Part shown: in pieces, positions 16,855 to 29,707 of the stretch
Position numbering within the stretch: the first letter of the stretch is position 1
Layout of the letters: every line of letters begins with the position of its first letter
Origin: Candidatus Hydrothermarchaeum profundi
GTDB lineage: Archaea; Hydrothermarchaeota; Hydrothermarchaeia; Hydrothermarchaeales; Hydrothermarchaeaceae
Direction: 5' to 3'
Length of the DNA stretch: 64,000 nt
Assembly: GCA_002011125.2 (NCBI GenBank)
Contig: MTMF02000009.1
Location: 482,995 to 546,994, forward strand
Position numbers and translations under genes: made by a program
The notes under the pieces: model-generated
Database searches by the model: none
What the model saw: only the letters and a program-made list of their open reading frames with translations
What the model was told of the DNA's origin: nothing

Positions 16855-17052
16855 TATGCCAACCTTCATGGGATATTATAAAAATTATTAAAAGATTTTT
16901 GTCCTGATTTTTGGTTCAAGGTTTTTCACTTTTAAAGCCTTTCTAATGGGTTAGATTTTTTTCATTTTTCACTTTTCCAGTGCTCTTGGAAAATATATTA
17001 GGTGTTTAATTGAGAATAAAAAGTGTTAATGAGTATGTTAGGTTGTTAGAAG

Positions 17053-17883
17053 ATAAAGGAAGTTTTAGCTTTATTTTTAATCTTTCTAGTGGTATCTTCT
17101 CTTGGATGTGCTGCGCCTACTAGCGTTAAAAAGAGAGATTTCGTTCAGCAACATGGTGTCCTCTCTTCCTTTGATGATCTAAAGAACTGCGGTTATGATG
17201 AAGAACTAATAGCTTTAATACAGAGTTTTTCAGAGCTAGATGCGGGGTTCGATCAGTCCCTTGCTGCTGGGGTTGCAGTAAAGATTTCTTCAGGATTAGA
17301 AGAACTTGAACCTATCGATCCCACGAGGCTTGAAGACTATGAGAGCTTCAAAAGAAACGTAGAGAGATTTAACAGGGTCTCTGATATAATCAAGGAGAAC
17401 ACTGGTAAGGATTTTGGAAAAATAACGATATCGCGAGGTAAATACGACGAAATAATGTCAACTGCAGTGAAATACGCTCCTCTTGTCAACTCTTATAACG
17501 AGCTAATCGAATCGTCTAAAAATCTTGATCCAGAGGATGAGGACTCGGTAAGGAGATTTTATATCGCGCTATTCCTAGTAGGCGTGGATATTGCGCTAAT
17601 AAACTCGGGGGCAATCTACAAAGGGACATATAAGTCGGTCTGGGAGATAAACCAAGCGCTTGGACTGAGAGAAGTTGTTCCTTTCATAGGATACAAAGGA
17701 TATGGTTTTCTCCTTTCATCCATACACTGGACGTTAAGGGGGTATATTGAAGGGTTTAAGAACGACGTTTATGAAGTTTTATTAGATGAGACCACGCAAG
17801 ACCTTAAACGGGGCCTTAAGAACAAAGGAAAAGACATAAGCGCAACTATTGAAAAAACTCTACAGAGGTTATTGAGACGATAG
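17053..17883 (+). CDS. Predicted lipoprotein, unknown function; start codon unclear
   Basis: 264 residues from the GTG at 17089, but the reading frame is open back to 17050 and encodes a clear lipoprotein signal: KEVLALFLIFLVVSSLGCAA, with lipobox SLGC. No ATG, GTG or TTG lies before this signal; the only start-like triplet is ATA at 17053 (giving a normal basic n-region), just after an in-frame TAG at 17047. Either initiation is at AUA, or the start was lost and translation begins inside the signal at GTG. The mature part is mostly helical with a hydrophobic stretch YIALFLVGVDIALINSGAIY near residue 155. No family recognised. Confidence 0.6.
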   Translation: MKEVLALFLIFLVVSSLGCAAPTSVKKRDFVQQHGVLSSFDDLKNCGYDEELIALIQSFSELDAGFDQSLAAGVAVKISSGLEELEPIDPTRLEDYESFKRNVERFNRVSDIIKENTGKDFGKITISRGKYDEIMSTAVKYAPLVNSYNELIESSKNLDPEDEDSVRRFYIALFLVGVDIALINSGAIYKGTYKSVWEINQALGLREVVPFIGYKGYGFLLSSIHWTLRGYIEGFKNDVYEVLLDETTQDLKRGLKNKGKDISATIEKTLQRLLRR

Positions 17884-17921
17884 AGTGATCCAAGAAGTAG
17901 GATCTCTTTAAGATGTAGTAA

Positions 17922-18176
17922 TCAGTAGACGGAAACTTCACTCTCTAGTTCAGATCCTAGTATTCTTCTATTCGCCGGGACTACTAAATCTTCCAATCCG
18001 GGCGTGATTCTTGCCCTATTTCTGCGTGTTTTTTCCATTCCGCTTCTACGTCTAATTAAAAAACTATCATCAAATGTTTTAGATGGAGCATCCAAAAAAT
18101 AGGAAATCCTATCGTTCAGGCTATCGGGGGGATTTCTAAGATTCTCGGGAGAGACCTGATAGAAAGCCTCAAAACG
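17922..18176 (-). pseudogene. Gene remnant (84-codon C-terminal fragment), contains the tRNA-end repeat
   Basis: A frame open from a stop at 18177-18179 to TGA at 17922-17924, with no start before an internal Met. The residues look like real protein (for example RRNRARITPGLEDLVVPANR). A second short remnant follows at 18188-18283 (minus strand, ending GRPLAHPIAAGEIRLEA). A decayed relative of the first fragment is readable around 19247-19290 (ITPE-stop-KILAVPA) and a trace of it just after tRNA-Tyr (ILVVPAA). Family unknown. The region 17884-18286 has no intact gene. Confidence 0.45.
17973..17988. repeat. tRNA-Tyr 3' end repeat, copy 2
   Basis: 16 bases identical to 15673-15688. It lies inside the coding remnant at 17922-18176. 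Confidence 0.55.
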
Positions 18177-18286
18177 CTATTTAATACTTAGGCTTCCAGT
18201 CTGATTTCTCCGGCAGCGATAGGGTGAGCCAAGGGCCTACCCTCATAGAAGTCCCTCATCACCTTGTCAATCTTCCGCGAGATCGA

Positions 18287-18796
18287 TTAAATATCTTCTA
18301 TTTTCCGGATAGCTTCTTCTATTATCTTTGGTTCGATCCAGTATTCCTCGGGCTTTTCTATAAATTTCTCTAGTAATGCTACAGCATCTCTTCTGTCAAT
18401 TACTCCTCTTTTTGTTGCCTCAAATATAATCCCAATGGTACCTTTGACCTGTAATCCTTCATTTTTTGCGGCGTCTCTACCTTCCCCTTCGTTCATGAGG
18501 ACAAGAGAAGCTCCAACTTCTCTTGCCAACTGGATGGAATCGGCCTCCCCCTTGTGAATGCGATACTTTTTAATCAAGTGTTCAGAAGAGGATTCAGGAT
18601 TTTTAATGTAGATGCTCTTGTCTATGTAATTCTGGATGAGTTCTGCATCTTCTTTTTCTAGGAGAGTTCCCTCTTCAACAACCTCTCTATAAACCTCACT
18701 TGTAATCGCCACTTTTTTATACAATGAGAAAAGGACATCCAAGCGACCTATTTTAGCGAGGTGAATTAGAGGCGTAGAATCGCTCACCACGATCAT
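18287..18796 (-). CDS. PIN-domain toxin (DUF3368 type)
   Basis: 169 residues. VVSDSTPLIHLAKIGRLDVL gives the first acidic residue (D6), RIHKGEADSIQLA gives the second set (E84, D86), and the C-terminal GTIGIIFEATKRG is typical of DUF3368. PIN toxins cut RNA with a cluster of acidic residues. The third acidic position, usually an Asp in LLIDD, reads LVLMNEGEGR here (N102), so activity may be reduced or carried by E103. Its start overlaps the antitoxin by 4 bases. Confidence 0.87.
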   Translation of the reverse strand: MIVVSDSTPLIHLAKIGRLDVLFSLYKKVAITSEVYREVVEEGTLLEKEDAELIQNYIDKSIYIKNPESSSEHLIKKYRIHKGEADSIQLAREVGASLVLMNEGEGRDAAKNEGLQVKGTIGIIFEATKRGVIDRRDAVALLEKFIEKPEEYWIEPKIIEEAIRKIEDI

Positions 18797-19098
18797 GTAG
18801 TGTCCTCGGCGAGTTCTTCTTTACCGTAGTGGATATACACTCCTCTTTTTCCAAGCTCCTCTAACGTCTCCCGTAGGGTGAGGCCCATAATATCTGCAGC
18901 TTCGCGCATAGTTATTTTGCCCTCTCTGTATAATTCTGCCACTTCATCTATGGACTCTTTTTTGCTGTACTCTCTAAGTATTCTCCTTATTCCGTCCCTT
19001 ATAACTTCTGAAAGATTAGAATAGTGTTTGCCTATTAGATATTTCTCTACGTCTTTTTCCAATTCTCTGGGTATAGTTATAGTTTTTTTCACATACAT
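18793..19098 (-). CDS. Antitoxin: ribbon-helix-helix + UPF0175 domain
   Basis: 101 residues. The first half KKTITIPRELEKDVEKYL ... YSNLSEVIRDGIRRIL is a ribbon-helix-helix DNA-binding fold; the second half ITMREAADIMGLTLRETLEE and LGKRGVYIHYGKEEL is UPF0175. This two-part protein is the usual antitoxin next to DUF3368 PIN toxins, and probably represses its own operon. The overlap with the toxin gene is 4 bases. Confidence 0.87.
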   Translation of the reverse strand: MYVKKTITIPRELEKDVEKYLIGKHYSNLSEVIRDGIRRILREYSKKESIDEVAELYREGKITMREAADIMGLTLRETLEELGKRGVYIHYGKEELAEDTT

Positions 19099-19433
19099 AT
19101 TTAATACCTCTTTTATGCGTATTGAATATTTAACGATATTAATTTTTTATCAACAACTCAACCAAGCTAATAAAATAGTTTTAGGCGTTTTTAGTTAGTA
19201 GTTTTAATTGTATGTTTTCTAGTTAAAACCTAAGCTTTTATCTAGTCGCTGGGACTGCTAAAATCTTCTACTCTGGCGTAATTTTTACCTATTTTTTGAA
19301 AATAGTTAGGGGTTTTCTTGCTCGATGTATCGTATTTTTTCTATTTCACTTCTATTTAACCAAATCTCCTCTTTAGAGTAGAACAAGCTGAAGCAAACCG
19401 GCTGATAGTTTTTTATTCTAGTTTGTTTTTTGG
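19099..19433. other. Gap with gene debris and third tRNA-end repeat
   Basis: 335 bases with no intact gene. It holds the antitoxin promoter (AT-rich, near 19100-19140) and a decayed copy of the remnant seen at 17922-18176 (minus strand around 19247-19300, with stops). Nothing else recognised. Confidence 0.5.
19247..19273. repeat. tRNA-Tyr 3' end repeat, copy 3 (diverged)
   Basis: CGCTGGGACTGCTAAAATCT differs from copy 1 at two of the first 16 bases and continues with TTCTACTC, resembling both the tRNA-Tyr flank (TTCTACTACTC) and copy 2 (TCTTCCAATC). Confidence 0.45.
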
Positions 19434-19910
19434 CTACTTAGTAAAATAGGATGTCAATATCTCTATAAATTTCTCTGGATCCCTAGTAGTTAATACAAGA
19501 GCCCTGAACACTCCGTTCTTTTTCTCAATTTCTACGGCAGGCTTATGCATACTCACATAAGCTAACCTTCTTCTCCAAATTCTAAGACCCCAACCTACAT
19601 ACCAAGGGATCTTTTCAATTACCCGGACTTTTTTGATTTCATTAAATGAGATCCTATAAGTAAAAGGGGGCATTATGGCTTCTACACCCTTAGATGTTAT
19701 TCTAAACCGCATATTAAAAAAGGACCAATACGCTACTACAAGAATAGTGCTTACGGCCGCAAGGAGAGTAGGAGGGGCATCTGACATTTTATAAATACCT
19801 ACAAGAGAGAATAATGTCGCGACGATCAAAAACAGAACAGAGCATAGAAAGATCGCTCTTATTCTAAAGGAATATGGTGCACTCTCTTCGTACATAATCG
19901 CGGACATCAT
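19434..19910 (-). CDS. Membrane protein with PH-like domain, 158 aa
   Basis: Two TM helices near the N-terminus (about 21-42, IFLCSVLFLIVATLFSLVGI, and 47-66) are followed by a beta-rich domain beginning FRITSKGVEAIMPPFTYRIS and NEIKKVRVIEKIPW, which resembles bacterial PH-like domains (DUF304 group). Ends with a helix EKFIEILTSYF, the usual terminal helix of PH folds. Function unknown. Stand-alone gene between the accessory segment and the 5S rRNA. Confidence 0.65.
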   Translation of the reverse strand: MMSAIMYEESAPYSFRIRAIFLCSVLFLIVATLFSLVGIYKMSDAPPTLLAAVSTILVVAYWSFFNMRFRITSKGVEAIMPPFTYRISFNEIKKVRVIEKIPWYVGWGLRIWRRRLAYVSMHKPAVEIEKKNGVFRALVLTTRDPEKFIEILTSYFTK

Positions 19911-20060
19911 TTTTTTAGATATTTATAACTTGGCATTATAACTGGCCACAATATCCCCTCCGATTTCTATGAATCTTTTTGTTAATGTATTTTAAGCCGT
20001 TAACATTATATCAATTTACCAGCCATTACTAATACTAGGACTGAAATAAAGCGTTACGAA

Positions 20061-20074
20061 AAGTTTATATATAG
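20061..20074 (+). promoter_or_regulatory. BRE/TATA promoter of 5S rRNA
   Basis: GAAAAGTTTATATATAG, a strong purine-rich BRE plus TATA, about 30-40 bases before the 5S start. Probably also drives the downstream tRNA genes. Confidence 0.65.
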
Positions 20075-20103
20075 ATATAATAATGTCATGGTTACCATAC
20101 ATT

Positions 20104-20228
20104 GGGTATGGCGGCCATAGCGGAGGGGCCACACCCGTTCCCATCCGAACACGGAAGTAAAGTCCTCCAGCGATCCTGGCGGTACTATGGTGCGCGAGCC
20201 CATGGGAAACCAGGGACGCCGCCAGCCC
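20104..20228 (+). rRNA. rrf: 5S ribosomal RNA
   Basis: About 125 bases. The terminal helix pairs TGGCGGC (20109-20115) with GCCGCCA (20218-20224). Conserved loops include ACACCCGTTCCCATCCGAAC and GGAAGTAAAG followed by TACTATGGTG. Ends are approximate by a few bases. No 16S or 23S is next to it, so the 5S is unlinked or the operon lies elsewhere. Confidence 0.93.
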
Positions 20229-20282
20229 ACTTAAAATCACCCAAGAGAGTGATCAAAATAGTTTGTGATAGGTATCTAGATA

Positions 20283-20357
20283 GCCCTGGTAGTGTAGCGT
20301 GGCCTATCATACGGGACTGTCACTCCCGTGACTCGGGTTCAAATCCCGACCAGGGCG
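20283..20357 (+). tRNA. tRNA-Asp (GTC)
   Basis: Acceptor GCCCTGG pairs with CCAGGGC, discriminator G. Anticodon loop CTGTCAC gives GTC between CGGGA and TCCCG. T-loop GGGTTCAAATCCC. No intron, no encoded CCA. Confidence 0.94.
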
Positions 20358-20405
20358 CCTCCCAAAAGGAGTATGAAGGGGACGCGAAAATGAGGCAGAG
20401 CAAAT

Positions 20406-20519
20406 GGGCCCGTAGCTCAGTCTGGCTAGAGCACCGGCCTTTTAACAGTCCTTTTCACTGCGTTACTGGAAGGGTTGAAAGAAAGCCGGGTGTCGCGGGT
20501 TCAAATCCCGTCGGGCCCG
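20406..20519 (+). tRNA. tRNA-Lys (TTT) with a 39-base intron
   Basis: Acceptor GGGCCCG pairs with CGGGCCC, discriminator G. The anticodon stem CCGGC/GCCGG encloses loop CTTTTAA (anticodon TTT at 20441-20443). The intron (about 20445-20483) sits after position 37, the canonical archaeal place, where a bulge-helix-bulge is cut by the splicing endonuclease. Exact borders may shift by one base. Confidence 0.9.
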
Positions 20520-20545
20520 CTAGCTAAATAAAGGGGGATGAGAAA

Positions 20546-20785
20546 ATAGTAAAGGTAGATATATCGAAACATGAGTTGGTTCCAAAACATGAAATACTTC
20601 CAAAGGAGGAGGTTGAGAGGGTATTAGAAAAATATAATATTACAAAAGGTCAGATTCCTAAAATATTGGAATCTGATCCGATGGTGAAAAAAATCAAGGC
20701 GAAGCCAGGGGACGTTATAAAGATAACTAGAAAAAGCAAGACCGCTGGGGAGAGCATTTATTACAGGGTAGTGGTTTCTGATTGA
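20546..20785 (+). CDS. rpoH: DNA-directed RNA polymerase subunit H (Rpo5)
   Basis: Rpb5-like C-terminal domain. From the TTG at 20576 the protein would be 69 residues, starting [13 protein letters not shown]. The conserved archaeal N-terminus extends further ([14 protein letters not shown]) and is present in frame upstream, but with no ATG, GTG or TTG. AGGGGGATGAG (20532-20542) is a good ribosome-binding site just before ATA at 20546, so I set the start there. Typical motifs: [19 protein letters not shown] and [11 protein letters not shown]. First gene of the polymerase operon; rpoB'' starts 10 bases after its stop. Confidence 0.9.
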   Translation: MVKVDISKHELVPKHEILPKEEVERVLEKYNITKGQIPKILESDPMVKKIKAKPGDVIKITRKSKTAGESIYYRVVVSD

Positions 20786-20794
20786 GGTGATAGA

Positions 20795-22279
20795 GTGATC
20801 GATACTAAACCGGTTATGCGTGCGTTTCTTAAGAAACGTGAGCTCGTTAGGCAACATATAGATTCTTTCAATGATTTCGTTGAAAACAGGCTACAGCAGA
20901 TCGTTGATGAAACTAAAGAAATTGAGACCGATGTAGGAGTAACTGTTCGCTTTGGTAAAATCGAAGTGGAAAAAGCTGAGGTTATAGAAGCTGATGGAGC
21001 GAGGAATAGAATAAAACCGTTTGAAGCTCGGCTGAGAAATTTGAGCTATTTTTCTCCGATTTATCTGGAAATGACTCCAATTAAAGATGATCAGGAAGGG
21101 GAGACAGAGAGAGTCAAAATAGGAATGCTGCCGACCATGATTAAATCAAAAATATGTAACTTGTATGGCTTGACGAGGGAGGAGCTTATTGAAGCGGGTG
21201 AAGACCCATTAGATCCTGGCGGTTATTTCATTGTTAACGGCTCTGAGAGGGCTTTAGTTACAATAGAAGATCTCGCTCCTAATAAAATAATGCTTGAAAG
21301 AACAGAGAAATATAACCGAATAACTGAAGTAGCCAAAGTATTTTCTAAGAGAGGGGGATTTAGAGCCTTAGTTACCGTTGAAAGGGATAAAGAGGGAATG
21401 ATTGGTGTTTCATTTCCTTCAGTGCCCGGGAATATTCCTTTTGTCATACTTATGAGAGCATTGGGGGTGGAAACAGATCAGGGCATAGTAAATACGATTT
21501 CCGATGATCCTGAGATAATTCAGACAATATTAGAGAATCTGGAAGAGTTTCTTGAGGTAAAAAGCTCGGCTGATGCTATGGAAATAATTGGAAAGAAAGT
21601 CGCTGCAGGTCAGACTAGAGACTACAGGCTTAAGAGAGCTGAGCAGGTTATAGATAGATATCTGCTCCCGCACATAGGAGTTGAACCTGAAGACAGAATA
21701 AGGAAAGCATATTATCTTGGCAGAATGGTATTAAGGGTATTAGAACTTGCTCTTGGAAGGAGAGAGCCTGATGATAAAGATCACTATGCTAATAAGAGGC
21801 TTCGTTTAGCAGGGGACCTGATGGAGGACCTTTTCAGAGTGGCGTTTTATAATCTTACTAGAGATATAAAATACCAGCTGGAAAGAGCAGTTGTCCGCGG
21901 TAAAGAGCCCTCTGTGCAAACCGCTGTGCGTGCTGATGTTCTTACCGAGAGGATACGCCATGCTCTCGCTACTGGCAATTGGGTCGGAGGTAGGGCGGGA
22001 GTTAGTCAGTTGCTTGATAGGACAAATTACATATCGGTATTATCTCATCTGAGAAGGGCGGTTTCACCTTTAAGCCGGTCTCAACCGCATTTCGAAGCTA
22101 GGGATCTTCATCCGACTCAATGGGGTAAGATTTGTCCAAGTGAAACTCCAGAAGGCCCTAACTGTGGTCTGGTTAAAAATCTAGCTTTAGCATGTGAGTT
22201 CTCTACGGGTTATGATGAAACATTACTTTTACCGAAGTTATACGAATTAGGGGTTAAGAAGATTCAGAAGACAGGGTGA
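20795..22279 (+). CDS. rpoB2: RNA polymerase subunit B'' (Rpo2 N-terminal part)
   Basis: 494 residues from a GTG start. It is the N-terminal half of the second-largest subunit: protrusion, lobe and fork. Landmarks: [20 protein letters not shown], the lobe, and fork region [19 protein letters not shown] followed by [20 protein letters not shown] at the C-terminal end. The split position is the standard one for B''/B' archaea. Its stop overlaps the B' start by 4 bases, so both halves are made together. Confidence 0.97.
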   Translation: MIDTKPVMRAFLKKRELVRQHIDSFNDFVENRLQQIVDETKEIETDVGVTVRFGKIEVEKAEVIEADGARNRIKPFEARLRNLSYFSPIYLEMTPIKDDQEGETERVKIGMLPTMIKSKICNLYGLTREELIEAGEDPLDPGGYFIVNGSERALVTIEDLAPNKIMLERTEKYNRITEVAKVFSKRGGFRALVTVERDKEGMIGVSFPSVPGNIPFVILMRALGVETDQGIVNTISDDPEIIQTILENLEEFLEVKSSADAMEIIGKKVAAGQTRDYRLKRAEQVIDRYLLPHIGVEPEDRIRKAYYLGRMVLRVLELALGRREPDDKDHYANKRLRLAGDLMEDLFRVAFYNLTRDIKYQLERAVVRGKEPSVQTAVRADVLTERIRHALATGNWVGGRAGVSQLLDRTNYISVLSHLRRAVSPLSRSQPHFEARDLHPTQWGKICPSETPEGPNCGLVKNLALACEFSTGYDETLLLPKLYELGVKKIQKTG

Positions 22280-24096
22280 AAAAAATGGAAGCTAATATAT
22301 ATGTTAATGGCAACCTCATAGGCACTCATTCAAATCCTTTAGAGTTTGTTAAGGAGTTAAAAGAGCTCAGAAGGAAGGGAAAAATCTCCGGGCAGACCAA
22401 CATAGCTTATTTTGAGGATACCAATGAGGTAGTAATTAATACGGATGCCGGTAGGGCTAGGAGGCCTCTTATAGTCGTAGAGAATGGGGTACCTAAGCTT
22501 AAGGAATCCCATGTAGAGGCACTAAAGAAAGGGGAAATGGATTGGGATGACCTGGTATCTAAAGGAATTGTTGAGTATTTGGACTCAGAAGAAGAGGAAA
22601 ACGCCTATATAGCGGTTAAGGCCGAAGAGCTTACGCCTGAGCATACTCACCTGGAGATTGATCCTCTTTTCATGCTTGGCATTTGTACGGCTATTCTCCC
22701 CTTTCCCGAGTACAACTCTTCTCCCAGGAACACTATGGGTGCAGGTATGTCAAAACAGGCCTTAGGCTTTTACTCTTCAAATTATAAGTATAGGGTTGAT
22801 ACGAGAGGACATCTACTTCATTATCCACAGAAGTCTCTTGTTCAAACTGAGGTGATGGATAGTATTGGTTACAATAATAGAGCTAGTGGTCAGAATTTTG
22901 TAGTTGCTGTGCTATCCTACGCCGGGTATAATATGGAAGATGCCTTGGTACTCAATAAAGCCTCGATAGAGCGTGGATTAGGCAGGTCAACATTCTTTAG
23001 AGCATATGAGGCTGAGGAAAGGCGTTATCCTGGAGGACAACTCGACAAGTTTGAGTTGCCAGATGAAGAAATAAGAGGCTATCGTTCTGAAGAAGATTAT
23101 GCTCATCTGGGAGAGGATGGTCTAGTAGAACTTGAGGCTGATGTTAATTCTGGGCAGGTATTAATAGGAAAGACGTCACCTCCTAGATTTTTAGAGGAGA
23201 TAAGTGAGTTTGGAATAGCACGTGAAAAAAGAAGAGAGACGTCTGTAACCGTTAGACATGGGGAGACAGGTACAGTTGACTTTGTAATGCTAACTGAAAA
23301 TGTAGGTGGGAATAGACTCGCAAAAGTTAGGGTTAGAGATCAGAGAATACCTGAGCTGGGCGATAAATTTGCTTCTAGACATGGGCAAAAGGGCGTGATA
23401 GGTGCTATAGTTCCACAGGAGGATCTTCCTTTTACGGAGGAGGGAATTATTCCTGACCTTATAATTAATCCGCATGCCATACCCTCTAGGATGACGGTGG
23501 GTCAGGTTCTAGAGATGATCGGAGGCAAGGTCGCTTCCTTAGAGGGGAAGAATACGGATGGAACAGCGTTTTCAGGGAATACTGAGGAAGAGCTAAGAAG
23601 GGCTCTTAAAGAGAATGGCTATAAGTCGACCGGCAGAGAAGTCATGTATAATGGGATGACTGGAGAGAAAATAGAAGCAGAGGTTTTCATAGGGGTTGCG
23701 TATTATCAGAAACTTCATCATATGGTTGCAGGTAAGATTCACGCAAGATCAAGAGGCCCTGTGCAGGTATTGACTAGGCAACCTACGGAAGGAAGAGCCC
23801 GAGAGGGTGGCTTGAGGTTTGGTGAGATGGAGAGAGACTGTCTTATAGGCTATGGTGCAGCCTTGTTACTCAAAGAGAGACTATTAGATGAATCTGATCG
23901 ATATGTGATGAACGTTTGCGAGAAATGTGGTTCAATAGCAGTCCATGATAAAATTAGAGATACTATCTACTGCTCTATTTGTGGAAGAGATATTGATGCG
24001 GCTGAAGTAGAAGTAAGCTATGCATTTAAATTACTCCTAGATGAGTTGAAATCGCTAGGAATAAATCCTAAGCTTATTTTGGGTGAAAAGGCATAA
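22276..24096 (+). CDS. rpoB1: RNA polymerase subunit B' (Rpo2 C-terminal part)
   Basis: 606 residues; starts at GTG 22276 (or the ATG three codons later). Carries the hybrid-binding region ([14 protein letters not shown]), the conserved [15 protein letters not shown], the switch region [20 protein letters not shown] and a C-terminal zinc ribbon (CEKCG ... CSICG, about residues 556-575). Completes the second-largest subunit with B''. Followed 10 bases later by rpoA1. Confidence 0.97.
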   Translation: MKKMEANIYVNGNLIGTHSNPLEFVKELKELRRKGKISGQTNIAYFEDTNEVVINTDAGRARRPLIVVENGVPKLKESHVEALKKGEMDWDDLVSKGIVEYLDSEEEENAYIAVKAEELTPEHTHLEIDPLFMLGICTAILPFPEYNSSPRNTMGAGMSKQALGFYSSNYKYRVDTRGHLLHYPQKSLVQTEVMDSIGYNNRASGQNFVVAVLSYAGYNMEDALVLNKASIERGLGRSTFFRAYEAEERRYPGGQLDKFELPDEEIRGYRSEEDYAHLGEDGLVELEADVNSGQVLIGKTSPPRFLEEISEFGIAREKRRETSVTVRHGETGTVDFVMLTENVGGNRLAKVRVRDQRIPELGDKFASRHGQKGVIGAIVPQEDLPFTEEGIIPDLIINPHAIPSRMTVGQVLEMIGGKVASLEGKNTDGTAFSGNTEEELRRALKENGYKSTGREVMYNGMTGEKIEAEVFIGVAYYQKLHHMVAGKIHARSRGPVQVLTRQPTEGRAREGGLRFGEMERDCLIGYGAALLLKERLLDESDRYVMNVCEKCGSIAVHDKIRDTIYCSICGRDIDAAEVEVSYAFKLLLDELKSLGINPKLILGEKA

Positions 24097-24106
24097 GGTG
24101 GTATGA

Positions 24107-27931
<3,825 letters not shown>

Positions 27932-27932
<1 letters not shown>

Positions 27933-28234
27933 TGGTTAATGTTGACAGAGCAATACGAGTTGCGGTAGACACAGGAGATGTATTAATGGGTGAGAGGGAG
28001 ACTCTTAAGGCAGTAAAGAACGGGGAATGCAAGCTGGTAATAGTTGCTTCTAATTGCCCTTCTAATCTAAGAGAAGATTTAGAGAGGTTTGCAAAGATTT
28101 CTGGTGTACAAATCTACGAATATAAGGGTTCTAGCCTTGACTTAGGTGCTGTATGCGGCAGGCCTCATGTTATATCAATGCTTGGAGTTAAAGAAGCAGG
28201 CGATTCAGATATTTTTGAACTTGGTAGGAGGTAA
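27932..28234 (+). CDS. rpl30e: Ribosomal protein L30e (eL30)
   Basis: 100 residues. L7Ae-like fold with RAIRVAVDTGDVLMGERETL, KLVIVASNCPSNLREDLERF and the closing YKGSSLDLGAVCGRPHVISM. Binds large-subunit rRNA at a kink-turn; in this operon position it is universal in archaea. Its start overlaps the rpoA2 stop. Confidence 0.95.
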
Positions 28235-28238
28235 TCTC

Positions 28239-28658
28239 TTGAAGTCGCTCAAGCTATCTTCTGAGGATATACGATATATTGCCCTCTTTGAGAATCTAAC
28301 TGGAGCAGTTACAAAGGACTGCATTCCAGATGACAACGAGAACAAGATCACTTTCATCGTAAGAAAAGGAGACATGGGCTTAGCCATTGGAAAAAAAGGG
28401 ACAAATATCCAGAAAGTAAAGCAAACCTTAGGAAAAAAAGTTGAGGTCATTGAGCATTCCGATGATCCCAAAGAGTTTCTGAGGAATCTCTTCTCTCCCT
28501 ATAGGGTTAAAAAAGTAAATATAACAGAAAAAGTTGCCCACGTTGAAATCGATGAACGTGACAAAGCCATGGCGATTGGTAGAAAGGGAAAAAATTTAGA
28601 AAAGATAAAGTTATTAGCAAAAAGACATCATGATGTTCATGATATAATAGTAATTTGA
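28239..28658 (+). CDS. nusA: Transcription factor NusA (archaeal, two KH domains)
   Basis: 139 residues from the TTG at 28239, preceded by GGAGG at 28226-28231; the longer frame from 28146 runs inside L30e. Two KH domains are seen through their loops [13 protein letters not shown] (about 47) and [13 protein letters not shown] (about 113). Archaeal NusA lacks the bacterial N-terminal and S1 domains. Likely RNA-binding factor acting with the polymerase made from the same operon. Confidence 0.94.
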   Translation: MKSLKLSSEDIRYIALFENLTGAVTKDCIPDDNENKITFIVRKGDMGLAIGKKGTNIQKVKQTLGKKVEVIEHSDDPKEFLRNLFSPYRVKKVNITEKVAHVEIDERDKAMAIGRKGKNLEKIKLLAKRHHDVHDIIVI

Positions 28659-28668
28659 GGTGCAAGTG

Positions 28669-29106
28669 ATGGCCAAAAAAACTACAGGAGAATTTGCAGG
28701 TAGGAAGCTAAAACTCCGTAGGAAGACGTTTAGATGGAACGATCCAAAATATAAAAAGAGAGTTCTAAAACTAAAGGAAAAGTCAAATCCTCTAGAAGGA
28801 GCTCCTATGGCGAGGGGAATCGTACTCGAGAAGGTGGGTATAGAAGCTAAACAACCAAATTCAGCAATAAGAAAATGTGTCCGAGTACAGCTCATAAAAA
28901 GCGGCAGACAGGTCACCGCATTCACGCCTGGAAACAGGGCAATAGATTTTATCGACGAGCATGATGAAGTAATTATTGATGGAATAGGCGGTAGAAAAGG
29001 AGGTAGTATGGGAGACATCCCTGGAGTAAGATTTAAGGTTATAGCGGTTAACAATGTTAGTCTTAAGGAACTTGTAAGGGGGAGAAAAGAGAAACCCATA
29101 AGGTGA
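28669..29106 (+). CDS. rps12: Ribosomal protein S12 (uS12)
   Basis: 145 residues from the ATG at 28669 (GAGGTG upstream). Decoding-site protein: basic N-terminus, [17 protein letters not shown]-like segment (around residue 64), and [18 protein letters not shown]. The stop overlaps the S7 start. Normal length. Confidence 0.96.
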   Translation: MAKKTTGEFAGRKLKLRRKTFRWNDPKYKKRVLKLKEKSNPLEGAPMARGIVLEKVGIEAKQPNSAIRKCVRVQLIKSGRQVTAFTPGNRAIDFIDEHDEVIIDGIGGRKGGSMGDIPGVRFKVIAVNNVSLKELVRGRKEKPIR

Positions 29107-29702
29107 TGGGATTGAAGATATTTGGTATATGGGATACTAGCGGTGTAGAGGTCAGAGATCCGGGTTTAAAATCGTATATTAATTTGAAGCCGTATTATGT
29201 TCCTCACAGTGGAGGAAGACATGCAAAAAAACCGTTTGGTAAATCTGAAATTAATATAGTTGAAAGACTTATTAATAGGATAGCAGTTACGGGGCATGAG
29301 GGTAAAAAACATAAAAGGACTAGCGGGAGGAATACCGGAAAGAAAATCCTTCATAGTAGAATTGTCAAAGAGGCCTTTGAGATTATAGAAAAAAGAACAA
29401 AGAAAAACCCAATCCAGGTGCTAGTAGATGCGTTAGCTAATGCTGCGCCTAGGGAAGATACAACTCGGATTAGATATGGAGGTATAGTATATCACCAGAG
29501 TGTTGATATATCGCCGCAGAGGAGATTGGATCTCGCATTGAGATATATAACTGTAGGTGCAGCTAAATCCGCTTTTAGAACCAAGAAATCAATAGCTGCT
29601 GCCCTCGCAGACGAAATAATAGCGGCAGCAAACTATGATATGAAATGCTACTCAATATCTAAGAAGGAAGAGCTGGAAAGGATAGCCAAAGCTGCAAGGT
29701 GA
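29106..29702 (+). CDS. rps7: Ribosomal protein S7 (uS7)
   Basis: 198 residues from the ATG at 29106 (a GTG one codon earlier is possible). Assembly initiator of the 30S head. Landmarks: [40 protein letters not shown] and [19 protein letters not shown]. Overlaps S12 and EF-2 genes by a few bases. Confidence 0.96.
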   Translation: MGLKIFGIWDTSGVEVRDPGLKSYINLKPYYVPHSGGRHAKKPFGKSEINIVERLINRIAVTGHEGKKHKRTSGRNTGKKILHSRIVKEAFEIIEKRTKKNPIQVLVDALANAAPREDTTRIRYGGIVYHQSVDISPQRRLDLALRYITVGAAKSAFRTKKSIAAALADEIIAAANYDMKCYSISKKEELERIAKAAR

Positions 29703-29707
29703 TAACT

